The notes under the pieces were generated by a model, which saw only the letters and a list, made by a program, of their open reading frames with translations, ran no database searches and was not told the DNA's origin. Shown here piece by piece: positions 39,508 through 46,709 of a DNA stretch of 64,000 bases (position 1 is the first letter of the stretch; the number at the start of each line of letters is the position of its first letter). Source of the stretch: JBBSBL01 sp046330255 (GTDB lineage: Bacteria > Actinomycetota > Thermoleophilia > Solirubrobacterales > Solirubrobacteraceae); the NCBI GenBank assembly GCA_046330255.1, contig JAXLTC010000001.1, positions 1,054,001 through 1,118,000 of the forward strand, given 5' to 3'. A program made the position numbers and the translations under genes.

Positions 39508-41454
39508 GTGCTCAGGGCCATCCCGGGTCGGGCGCAGCGGACTTCGGGAGTACTCGCGGGCGTGCTCGTGGGGCTGGTGTTGCTGGGTGCGTTCTTGGGC
39601 GGTCCCGGGACGGCCGGCGCGGCGTCGGTCTGGCTCGCGAACGTTGATCTGACCGCGCGGGACGGGAATGCGTCGAGTCCGGCGGTAGCGATGAACGCTC
39701 AGGGTGACGTCGCGGTTGCCTGGGTCGATGGCGCGGTGTTCGCGCGTCTGCGTCCTACGGGTGGACAGTTCGGGCCGGCGGTTCAGCTGTCGGCTTCGGG
39801 TTCTGGCACTGGGGGACCTCAGGTGGCGATGGCGGACAGCGGGGAGACGCTGGTTGCGTGGGGGCGGTCGGGACCCGCTGCGGGGGTCTGGGTCGCGATC
39901 AAGCCGCCAGGCGGCGCGTTCTCGGGGCCGGTGGACATCAGCGGACGGGGGGAGAGCCCGTCGTCGGTCGGTCTGGCTGCCGATCCGCGCGGAGACGCGG
40001 TGATCGTGTGGGACGTCCCCGACTCCAGCTCGAACCCGCCACGGTCGCTGGTCCGCGCGGCGACTCGTCCGGCGGGCGGCAGCTTCGGAAAACCAGCGAC
40101 GCTCGACACTGGGAACGCCACGGCCCCCCTAGCCGCGGTCGACGATGCCGGTGGGGCGACGGCTGTGTGGTCAAGCGAAACGGGCATCCAGGTCTCGCTG
40201 CTCCCACCGGGCGCGACGTTTGGCCCCCGAATCCCGCTATCGAATGACGTAGCGTCGCCGGCCCTGGCGATGAACCCGGCCGGCGCTGCCCTGGTGGCAT
40301 GGAGGGGTCCTTCGGCAAGTCCCCCTGGATCTCCTACGGTGAAGTTCGCGACCCGCGCGGGCGGCCACGACCAGAGGTTTGGACCCACCATGGAGGTCTC
40401 GGACACCAGGTGGCCCGCGGGCATAGCGGCCGCACTCGACGCAACGGGCGAGACGCGGCTCGTGTGGACGGACAACGACATGCTCCTGCGCGGAGCGTCG
40501 ACTCCGCCGGGCGGGCCACCGGGTCCTACCGTCGAGCTCTTCGAGTCGTCGAACGACGACCTCAATTGGATGCCTCGCATGGGCGTCTCGCGCGACGGAA
40601 CCGCGATCGCCCTGACCGGCGGCCAAACCGCGAGCGACGATCTTGATCACGCGACTGCGGTTGTGTGGCCCGCGGGGCAGGCACCCGCACCCCCGCGCTC
40701 CGTGTGCACGGCCCGCATGCTCGACTTTGCGTCGCCTGCACTCGACGCGCACGGGAACGGGATCGTTGTCTGCAATACCGCGAACTACCTGCAGTACGCG
40801 GCCTATGACGCCAGCGGCCCGCAACTACGCGGGCTGGCCGTGCCCGACTCGGCCACCGCCGGGCGCCCGGTGGACTTCTCGGTCGCGCCGGTCGACGTCT
40901 GGTCGGGGGTGGCGCATGTCGTCTGGGACTTCGACGACGGACACCAAGCGGTTGGCACAACGGCGCAGAACACGTTCACCGCGCCGGGCACCTACACGGT
41001 GACCACCACCGCGACCGACGGGATCGGCAACCCCACCAGCACGCGCCGGCTGGTGACCGTCAAGCGCGCACCGCCCCCGCCCCCGCCTCCAAGCAGCGTC
41101 TGCATCCGCGCGCGCGACCGCCTCGCCAGCGCCCGCAGCCGCTACCGACGCGCACTCACCGCATTCCACCGCCACCGCACCCGCCGCCGACTGGCGGTCG
41201 TCAACCGCACCCGGCGCGACGCGGAGACGACCCGACGCGCCGTACGCCGCTACTGCCCCGGCTCCTCGCCCCCGCCTCCAAGCAGCGCCTGCATCCGCGC
41301 GAGCGATCGCCTCGCCAGCGCCCGCAGCCGTCACCGGCGCGCACTCACCGCATTCCACCGCCACCGCACCCGCCGCCGACTGGCGGTCGTCAACCGCACC
41401 CAGCGCGACGCCGCCGCAGCCCGACGCGCCGTGCACCGCTACTGCCCAAGCTGA
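39508..41454 (+). CDS. Exported repeat protein with PKD domain and duplicated Cys-bounded C-terminal module
   Basis: A 648-residue exported protein. Signal region GVLAGVLVGLVLLGAFLGGP and cleavage near TAGAASVW. Residues 40-420 are a beta-propeller-like series of repeats with A-x-D-x-x-G-x-A-x-V-x-W (AMNAQGDVAVAWVD, AMADSGETLVAWG, AADPRGDAVIVWD, AMNPAGAALVAW, ALDATGETRLVW). A PKD domain follows (WDFDDGHQAVGTTAQNTFTA). The end consists of two copies of a 63-residue Arg-rich helical unit, each beginning with S-x-CIRA and ending with RYCP. GTG 39508 is the likely start. Early codons use more T in third position than neighbouring genes, which may mean recent transfer. Function unknown. Confidence 0.8.
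   Translation: MLRAIPGRAQRTSGVLAGVLVGLVLLGAFLGGPGTAGAASVWLANVDLTARDGNASSPAVAMNAQGDVAVAWVDGAVFARLRPTGGQFGPAVQLSASGSGTGGPQVAMADSGETLVAWGRSGPAAGVWVAIKPPGGAFSGPVDISGRGESPSSVGLAADPRGDAVIVWDVPDSSSNPPRSLVRAATRPAGGSFGKPATLDTGNATAPLAAVDDAGGATAVWSSETGIQVSLLPPGATFGPRIPLSNDVASPALAMNPAGAALVAWRGPSASPPGSPTVKFATRAGGHDQRFGPTMEVSDTRWPAGIAAALDATGETRLVWTDNDMLLRGASTPPGGPPGPTVELFESSNDDLNWMPRMGVSRDGTAIALTGGQTASDDLDHATAVVWPAGQAPAPPRSVCTARMLDFASPALDAHGNGIVVCNTANYLQYAAYDASGPQLRGLAVPDSATAGRPVDFSVAPVDVWSGVAHVVWDFDDGHQAVGTTAQNTFTAPGTYTVTTTATDGIGNPTSTRRLVTVKRAPPPPPPPSSVCIRARDRLASARSRYRRALTAFHRHRTRRRLAVVNRTRRDAETTRRAVRRYCPGSSPPPPSSACIRASDRLASARSRHRRALTAFHRHRTRRRLAVVNRTQRDAAAARRAVHRYCPS
41086..41451 (+). repeat. Tandem duplication, 189-bp unit, two copies
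   Basis: The unit starting at 41086 recurs at 41275. The two copies are nearly identical at DNA level through the central part (CGCACTCACCGCATTCCACC is shared), so the duplication is recent. It encodes the two 63-residue C-terminal units of the exported protein. Confidence 0.9.
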
Positions 41455-41823
41455 GGTCGTCGCGCCCACCGGACGCGGCGTCGGCGCGGCTGAGTATTGG
41501 CGCGCTTGCGTTGATCTGGAAGGGTCACTCGCGAAGCGGCGTGTGCTCCCGCCGGGTCCTCGCTCGGTCTCGATGCTGCGATCGGGACCGGAAGGATCGA
41601 GCGGCTCCCACAGCGAGATCGAGGACGTCTCGCCCCTCGCGGGGGCTCAGTGCCGGACAGCTCGCCGCGGAGCGCACGGTAAGCGCCGCCCGAGCGGGTC
41701 GCGCTCAGGCACACCACTTGAGAAGGAACGCGCCGAGAAGACCTGGACCGGCTACCGAGACGTCAGACTGGGGGCGCCCGCCAACGTCGCAGCCTGGAGC
41801 TGCCGCCGAGTTGGCAGTGCAAG
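41455..41823. other. 369-base gap without a supported gene
   Basis: Open frames here run into the antisense of tRNA-Val and lack family similarity. No clear hairpin, promoter or repeat was recognised apart from the tRNA itself. Confidence 0.5.
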
Positions 41824-41895
41824 TGGGCGCGGCTGGTTTCGAACCAGCGACCTCTCGCGTGTGAAGCGAGCGCTCTCCCGCTGAGCTACGCGCCC
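41824..41895 (-). tRNA. tRNA-Val(CAC)
   Basis: A 72-base cloverleaf: acceptor GGGCGCG/CGCGCCC with discriminator A, D arm with AGCTCAGCGGGAGAGC, anticodon stem CTCGC/GCGAG around loop TTCACAC (anticodon CAC, codon GUG), and T arm GCTGG-TTCGAAA-CCAGC. The CCA end is not encoded. Confidence 0.95.
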
Positions 41896-41932
41896 TGGAG
41901 GGGCGGATCGTAGCGTCGCCGCGACCCCGCGG

Positions 41933-42415
41933 TCAGGGCCGCAGATCGGCGGTCCGCAGGCCGTACTCGGATCGCAGGCGCTCGGCGATCAGCGAGCGGT
42001 GGCAGGCCTCGGGGTCGCGCTCGACGCACAGCAGCGCCGCGACGCCGCCGGCCGGGAGCGCTGCGACGAGCGAGTCGAGGTCGGCGGGGTCGAGGATCTC
42101 CGAGACGTAGCGGCGGGCGTACTCGGGCGCGAGCCTCGCGCGCGAGCGCTTGCCGACGCCCGCGCGGTCGTCCTCGCGGTACTGGAGCTGCCGCAGCTCG
42201 GTGGTCGGCGCGAGGTCCGGCCGGTGCAGGTAGCCGACCCCCGCCTCCGCCAGGGCCGCCTGCAGCCGCGCCGAGTTGGCCCACGCGTACTCGCTGCCAC
42301 GCACGCCGCGGCGCTGGCGCACGTCGACCAGGAGCGTGACGTCCGCGGCTCGCAGCGCGGAGAGGAAGCTCTCGCCGGTGAACCCGTAGACGCCGACGGT
42401 CGCGATCGCGGGCAT
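41933..42415 (-). CDS. DUF488-family protein
   Basis: A 160-residue protein of the DUF488 family. MPAIATVGVYGFTGESFLSAL is the family start, LLVDVRQRRGVRGSEYAWAN the conserved Asp-x-Arg region, and ALLCVERDPEACHRSLIAERL the Cys-His motif near the end. The fold is unknown to me in function; the conserved DVR and C-x-E-x5-CHR residues suggest a catalytic site. ATG 42415 starts at the first beta strand; a longer open frame upstream is antisense to the next gene. It lies 37 bases from tRNA-Val. Confidence 0.9.
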   Translation of the reverse strand: MPAIATVGVYGFTGESFLSALRAADVTLLVDVRQRRGVRGSEYAWANSARLQAALAEAGVGYLHRPDLAPTTELRQLQYREDDRAGVGKRSRARLAPEYARRYVSEILDPADLDSLVAALPAGGVAALLCVERDPEACHRSLIAERLRSEYGLRTADLRP

Positions 42416-42472
42416 CGCCCAATCCTGCCTGAATCGCCGTCGCGCGCGGCTGCCTGCGGCCGCCGCCCGATC

Positions 42473-42478
42473 TACCAT
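42473..42478 (+). promoter_or_regulatory. -10 hexamer TACCAT of leaderless type
   Basis: TACCAT, then 6 bases, then ATG at 42485. Confidence 0.55.
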
Positions 42479-42484
42479 GGCGGC

Positions 42485-42685
42485 ATGGGCGCGCGCCTCC
42501 TCAGCGTCGAGGGACGTGACGAGTTCCGTCGCATCGACTCCGGCCTGCGGGAAGAGCGGGCGCGGCGGGTAGCCGCGATGACCGTCGGCGAGCGTCTCGA
42601 GCTCGGGCTCGCCCTGAGCCGCTCCGCGTGCGAGGTGCGCGAGGCCTTCGCCGGCAAGGCCGGGCGCGTTGGCCGCCGGCCCTGA
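42485..42685 (+). CDS. Small protein, likely partner (antitoxin-like) of the nucleotidyltransferase gene
   Basis: A 66-residue helical protein: a charged N-terminus (EFRRIDSGLREERARRVAAM), then TVGERLELGLALSRSACEVREA, a pattern of small helical proteins found ahead of nucleotidyltransferase genes in actinobacteria. The next gene begins inside its end (17-base overlap), so the two are co-translated. A leaderless-type promoter precedes it. The antitoxin role is inferred from gene order only. Confidence 0.6.
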   Translation: MGARLLSVEGRDEFRRIDSGLREERARRVAAMTVGERLELGLALSRSACEVREAFAGKAGRVGRRP

Positions 42686-43175
42686 CCTCCCGGGCGTCGT
42701 CGCGGCGCTGTCGGCGCGCGGGGCGCGACACGTGGTGATCGGCGGGTTCGCGGTGATCGCCCACCAGTTCATCCGGGCCACCGAGGACGTCGACGTGCTC
42801 GTGCCCGACGACCCGGACAACGACGCCCGGCTCGCCCTGGCGCTCGAGGACCTCGGCGCCCGCCTGCCCGGCGGCGAGCCCGCGACCGTGGAATGGCTCG
42901 GCGAGCACGATCACGCGCGCCTCGAGAGCGCCGCGCACGGCCTCGTGGACGTGGTGCGCGAGGGCGTCGCGCCGCTGGACTTCGCGAGCGTGCAGGCGGG
43001 CGCCGTGGAGGGCGAGGTACAGGGCGTGGCGATCCGGGTCGCGGGCCTGGCGAGCCTGGTGGCCCTCAAGCGCCTCGCCGGGCGCCCGCGCGATCGCCTC
43101 GACCTCGAGGAGCTCGCGGCGCGCCACGGCGAGCTCCCGATCGTCGCGGTGCCCGGCCTGGACCCCGGGGCCTGA
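42669..43175 (+). CDS. Nucleotidyltransferase-fold protein (AbiEii/MNT-like)
   Basis: A 168-residue protein of the polymerase-beta-like nucleotidyltransferase superfamily: HVVIGGFAVIAHQFIRATED then VDVLV gives the GG-x(n)-D-x-D active site, and SLVALKRLAGRPRDRLDLEEL is the C-terminal helix typical of the AbiEii/DUF1814 group. Such enzymes modify tRNA or proteins and often act as toxins. Start is TTG at 42669, overlapping the small upstream gene; no ATG or GTG precedes the active-site region in this frame. Its target is unknown. Confidence 0.78.
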   Translation: MAAGPDLPGVVAALSARGARHVVIGGFAVIAHQFIRATEDVDVLVPDDPDNDARLALALEDLGARLPGGEPATVEWLGEHDHARLESAAHGLVDVVREGVAPLDFASVQAGAVEGEVQGVAIRVAGLASLVALKRLAGRPRDRLDLEELAARHGELPIVAVPGLDPGA

Positions 43176-43188
43176 GCCGTACGCGCGA

Positions 43189-43845
43189 TCAGCGCGGCCG
43201 GCGCCGCCGCCGCACGGGGCGTGCGGGCTCCGCGTCGCCGAGGAACAGCGTGCGGCGCCAGATCGTCCAGAGCGCGTCGAACACCTCCTCGGGCCGGGCC
43301 TGCGGCTCGCGGCCGAGGGTGGCGAGCAGGTAGCGCTCGTTGAGCGCGGTCAGCGCCCGGGCGGTGGCGCGCGGCTCCAGCTCGGCGATCCGGCCGGCGG
43401 CGCGCAGCTCGGCGAACGTGCGCTCGGTCAGCGACACGAAACCCTCCAGCACGCTCTCGTAGACGGCCTCGATGCGGTCGTCGTAGCTCGCCGCCTCGGC
43501 CACCGCGCGCACCACCGGCCCGTTGGCGGCGAAGAACCCGACCACCTCGCGCAGCCCGGCCCGCAGCCGGTCCGGGTCGCCGCCGGCCGCGGCCATCTCC
43601 CGGGACGCGCCGCGCAGCCCGGCGCCGACCTGCTCGAGCACCTCCACCACCAGCGCCGGCAGGTCGTCGAAGTGGCGGTAGAAGAGCGTGCGCGTGAAGC
43701 CCGCCTGCGCCATCAACTCGTCGACGGTGAGCTCGCGGTAGGGGCGGCGGCGCAGGAACGCCTCCGCCGCCTCGACGATCTGGCGGCGGGACTCCTCGCG
43801 GCGCTGCCGGCGCCTTGCCCTGGGGACCGTGCGGGGCGTCGCCAT
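43189..43845 (-). CDS. TetR-family regulator, divergent from the sulfatase
   Basis: A 218-residue repressor. Helix-turn-helix: EESRRQIVEAAEAFLRRRPY, then RELTVDELMAQAGFTRTLFY and RHFDDLPALV. The rest is helical, with Arg-rich ends. ATG 43845 lies 9 bases after TAGGCT. A perfect inverted repeat in the divergent region overlaps the probable sulfatase -35, so this protein probably represses the sulfatase gene and itself. Inducer unknown. Confidence 0.9.
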   Translation of the reverse strand: MATPRTVPRARRRQRREESRRQIVEAAEAFLRRRPYRELTVDELMAQAGFTRTLFYRHFDDLPALVVEVLEQVGAGLRGASREMAAAGGDPDRLRAGLREVVGFFAANGPVVRAVAEAASYDDRIEAVYESVLEGFVSLTERTFAELRAAGRIAELEPRATARALTALNERYLLATLGREPQARPEEVFDALWTIWRRTLFLGDAEPARPVRRRRRPR

Positions 43846-43854
43846 GGGCTGCGC

Positions 43855-43860
43855 AGCCTA
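43855..43860 (-). promoter_or_regulatory. -10 hexamer TAGGCT of the TetR gene
   Basis: TAGGCT on the minus strand, 9 bases before ATG 43845. Confidence 0.5.
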
Positions 43861-43864
43861 GCGG

Positions 43865-43893
43865 AGTGACGCCATAGTTGACAGAGCGTCACT
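43865..43893. promoter_or_regulatory. Perfect inverted repeat, probable TetR operator with TTGACA inside
   Basis: AGTGACGC (43865-43872) and GCGTCACT (43886-43893) are separated by 13 bases. The spacer contains TTGACA (43878-43883) reading toward the sulfatase, so a bound regulator would cover its -35. The left arm is 5 bases from the -10 of the regulator's own gene. Confidence 0.65.
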
Positions 43894-44004
43894 AGAAGTG
43901 GTACTGATTCGGCCCGGAGGCAACCGGCGCACGGCGCGCCCCGAAGGGGGGACGATGCGCGGGAAGCACTGCGACGCCCGGGACGCCCGGGCCCCGGGAG
44001 GAAG

Positions 44005-45651
44005 ATGATGAGCGCAACGTCCGTTCGAGCCGCCGGCACGCCGCGTCGCGGGCCGGTCGCGGCACTCGCCCTCGCGTTGCTCGCGCTCGCCGCCACCGCG
44101 CTCGTCGCGACCCCCGGAGCGCACGCCCGCACCGCCTCGGCCGACCGCGACGGGCGCCCCAACATCCTCGTCGTGATGACCGACGACCAGGCGCTCTCGG
44201 ACGTTGCCCAGATGCCCAACGTGAAGCGCCTGCTCGCGGCGCAGGGGACCACGTTCAGCGACGCCGTCGACTCGTTCCCGCTCTGCTGCCCGGCGCGCGC
44301 GACGTTCATCACCGGCCAGTACGCGCACAACCACGGCGTCGCGGGGAACTTCTACCCGTACGGCTGGTACGGGATGAAGCACCGCTCCAACACTCTGCCG
44401 GTCTGGCTGCGGCGCGCCGGCTACCGCACGGCGATGATCGGCAAGTGGCTCAACGGCTACGGCGCGCTGAAGCCGCGGGAGATCCCGCCCGGCTTCGACA
44501 TCTGGCGCGGCCTGCTCGACGTCTCCGCCTACGATTACTTCAACTTCATCATGAACGTGAACGGGCGGCTGCGGAGCTGGGGCGACCGCGCCTACGCGCA
44601 GGCGCTCGTGGACTTCGCCAAGGCCGAGGCGCTGCCGGGGATCGACTCGATCGCGGAGCTGCTGAAGCTGTCGAACCGCCTGTTCAGGCCGGGGTGGTTC
44701 GGGACGCAGGAGACCAGGAACTACTCGCCCGACGTGACCGGCCGCGTCGCCGAGGAGCTCGTGCGCGGCGAGCGGCGCTCGCGCAAGCCGTTCTTCATCT
44801 GGTGGTCGCCGGCCTCCCCGCACCGCGAGGACGTGAACGGCGCGGTGCGCGGCAAGCCGGGCCCGGACCCGCGTCCCGCGCCGCGCTACGCGAGTCGCGT
44901 AGCCAAGCTGCGCATCCCCCGGCCGCCGTCGTTCAACGAGGCCGACGTGAGCGCGAAGCCGCGCCTGCTGCGCGAGCTGCCGAAGATGACCGACGCGCAG
45001 ATCGCCAAGCTCCAGCTCAACTACCAGGGCCGGATCGGGTCGCTGCTGGCGGTCGATGACCACGTCAAGAAGCTCGTGTCGATCCTGCGGCAGACCGGTC
45101 AGCTCTCCAACACGCTGATCGTGTTCGTCTCGGACAACGGCTGGGTGCAGGGCCAGCACCGGATCCTGGGCGACAAGTTCGTGCCCTACCAGGAGTCGAT
45201 CCGCGTCCCGTTCATCCTGCGCGGACCGGGTGTCCGCGCCGGGCGCACGGTGCGCCGGACGGTGTCCAACATCGACTTCGCGCCGACCCTGCTGGCGGCC
45301 GCGCGCGCCCGGGCCGGCCGGACCCAGGACGGCATCTCGCTGCTGCCGGCCGCGGCCGGCAGGGCACAGCCCCCGGCGCGCGCGATCGAGCTCGAGGCGA
45401 CCGGCCCGCTGTTCATGGCCGAGGGCTTCCCGATGGCCTACGACAAGCCCTACAAGGGCGTGCTCGCCGGCCCCTGGAAGTACATCCGCTGGAGCTACGG
45501 CGACCAGGAGCTCTACGACCTGCGCCGCGACCCCTACGAGATGCGCAACCTCGCCGCCGATCCGGCCTATGCCGCCACCAAGGCGCGGCTCGCCGCGAAG
45601 CTGCGCGCGCTCGAGCGCTGCAAGGGCCGCGCCTGCGACGTGCGGCCGTAG
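44005..45651 (+). CDS. Exported sulfatase (arylsulfatase family)
   Basis: Sulfate-ester hydrolase of 548 residues with an N-terminal signal (AALALALLALAATALVATPGAHA). NILVVMTDDQ is the first metal-binding segment; CCPARATFITGQY is the sulfatase signature whose first Cys becomes formylglycine; MIGKWLNGYG, SPHRE and FVSDNGWVQGQHR carry further active-site residues; LYDLRRDPYEMRNLA is the usual C-terminal motif. Two ATG codons are adjacent (44005, 44008) behind GGGAGGAAG. A formylglycine-generating enzyme must be encoded elsewhere. Likely works on sulfated polysaccharides outside the cell, under the divergent TetR protein. Confidence 0.93.
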   Translation: MMSATSVRAAGTPRRGPVAALALALLALAATALVATPGAHARTASADRDGRPNILVVMTDDQALSDVAQMPNVKRLLAAQGTTFSDAVDSFPLCCPARATFITGQYAHNHGVAGNFYPYGWYGMKHRSNTLPVWLRRAGYRTAMIGKWLNGYGALKPREIPPGFDIWRGLLDVSAYDYFNFIMNVNGRLRSWGDRAYAQALVDFAKAEALPGIDSIAELLKLSNRLFRPGWFGTQETRNYSPDVTGRVAEELVRGERRSRKPFFIWWSPASPHREDVNGAVRGKPGPDPRPAPRYASRVAKLRIPRPPSFNEADVSAKPRLLRELPKMTDAQIAKLQLNYQGRIGSLLAVDDHVKKLVSILRQTGQLSNTLIVFVSDNGWVQGQHRILGDKFVPYQESIRVPFILRGPGVRAGRTVRRTVSNIDFAPTLLAAARARAGRTQDGISLLPAAAGRAQPPARAIELEATGPLFMAEGFPMAYDKPYKGVLAGPWKYIRWSYGDQELYDLRRDPYEMRNLAADPAYAATKARLAAKLRALERCKGRACDVRP

Positions 45652-45657
45652 CGGCCC

Positions 45658-46032
45658 CTACGCCCGGCTCTTGAGGATGTCGCGGATGTCCGCGAGCAGG
45701 TCGGCCTCGCTCTCGGGCTCCTCCTCGTCGAGCTTCCCGCGGCGCCGCTGCAGCGCGTTGAGCGGCTTCACCACGAAGAAGAACACGGCCGCCGCGATCG
45801 AGATGAACGCGATCAGCGCGTTCAGGAACGAGCCGTAGCGGAACACGCTGTCGTTGATCGTGAACGTCAGGTTCGAGAAGTCGGGCTTGCCGACGATCGC
45901 CGCGATGATCGGCGTGAGCAGGTTCTCGACCAGCGAGGTCACCAGCGCCCCGAAGGCCGCGCCGATCACGACCGCCACAGCCAGGTCGACGACGTTGCCC
46001 CGCAACAGGAACTGCTTGAACTCCTTCAGCAC
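45658..46032 (-). CDS. mscL: Large-conductance mechanosensitive channel
   Basis: Membrane channel that opens under osmotic downshock. 124 residues: LKEFKQFLLRGNVVDLAVAV is the N-terminal amphipathic helix and start of the first membrane helix, IGAAFGALVTSLVENLLTPI completes the gate region, and NALIAFISIAAAVFFFVVKP is the second membrane helix; a charged helical C-terminus follows. Full length for the family. GTG 46032 starts it. It ends 6 bases from the convergent sulfatase. Confidence 0.96.
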   Translation of the reverse strand: MLKEFKQFLLRGNVVDLAVAVVIGAAFGALVTSLVENLLTPIIAAIVGKPDFSNLTFTINDSVFRYGSFLNALIAFISIAAAVFFFVVKPLNALQRRRGKLDEEEPESEADLLADIRDILKSRA

Positions 46033-46138
46033 GACACACGCTCCCTCGCTCGCTTGACGGCCGCTGCCCAGCGCCGCAGCCTACCCGCGGCCGCGGCAGG
46101 CGCCCGGGCGTGGTGGCGAGGCGCGCACGCCGACCATC

Positions 46139-46144
46139 TAGGCT
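46139..46144 (+). promoter_or_regulatory. -10 hexamer TAGGCT of leaderless type
   Basis: TAGGCT, then 7 bases, then GTG at 46152; same sequence and near-identical spacing as at 11849. Confidence 0.6.
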
Positions 46145-46151
46145 GCCGCCC

Positions 46152-46706
46152 GTGGAGTTGCACCCCGGCGAGCGCGTCGTCTTCGAGGGCCATCCGTCGT
46201 GGCGCGCGCTGATGTCGTTCTACCTGCGCGGGCTGCTCGTCGCGGTTGCGCTCGGCGCGCTCGCCGCGCTGGTGACCGCGATCGGCGGCGGGGTCGACGT
46301 CGCGATCGTGGTGCTGGTCGTGGTCGTCGCCTTCGCGGGAGTGGTGGTCGCCGGGCTGCTCGTGCGCATGGCGACGACCTACACGATCACCAACCAGCGG
46401 CTCCATATCCGGCGCGGCGTGCTCTCCCGGCGCGAGCAGCAGGCGCGGCTCGAGCGCGTCCAGAACGTCAACACCCTCCAGACGCCGGTCGACCGGCTGC
46501 TGAGGGTCGGGAAGGTCGAGTTCGACACCGCGGGCTCGGACGAGTTCGAGTTCGCGTTCGTCGGCGTCGACAACCCGAGCGCGGTCGTCACGGCCGTGGA
46601 CAAGGCCCAGCGCGAGCACCAGGCCGAGCTCGCCGCGTCCAGGCAGGGCGCCGCCGGCGAGCCGGCGCCGGGCGCCCCGTCCCCGCTACCGGACGACGGC
46701 CTCTAG
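46152..46706 (+). CDS. Bacterial PH-domain (YdbS-like) membrane protein
   Basis: A 184-residue protein with two membrane helices (about residues 18-75) followed by a bacterial pleckstrin-homology domain (DUF304): TTYTITNQRLHIRRGVLSRR, then LERVQNVNTLQTPVDRLLRVG, the family's most conserved part, and VDNPSAV. Function of these proteins is unclear. GTG 46152 directly follows the family's usual start (VELHPGERVVFEGHPSW) and a TAGGCT element. An upstream ATG-type start at 46110 is disfavoured. The amine oxidase begins 3 bases after its stop. Confidence 0.9.
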   Translation: MELHPGERVVFEGHPSWRALMSFYLRGLLVAVALGALAALVTAIGGGVDVAIVVLVVVVAFAGVVVAGLLVRMATTYTITNQRLHIRRGVLSRREQQARLERVQNVNTLQTPVDRLLRVGKVEFDTAGSDEFEFAFVGVDNPSAVVTAVDKAQREHQAELAASRQGAAGEPAPGAPSPLPDDGL

Positions 46707-46709
46707 CAC

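Noticed and set aside
41511..41864. Plus-strand open frame ending VGAAGFEPATSRV
   Set aside because: The ending is a translation of the antisense of tRNA-Val, a well-known annotation artefact. The rest has no recognisable domain.
44445..45059. 204-codon frame inside the sulfatase gene
   Set aside because: Same strand but a different frame, Arg/Ala-rich, without domains; the sulfatase frame is intact throughout.
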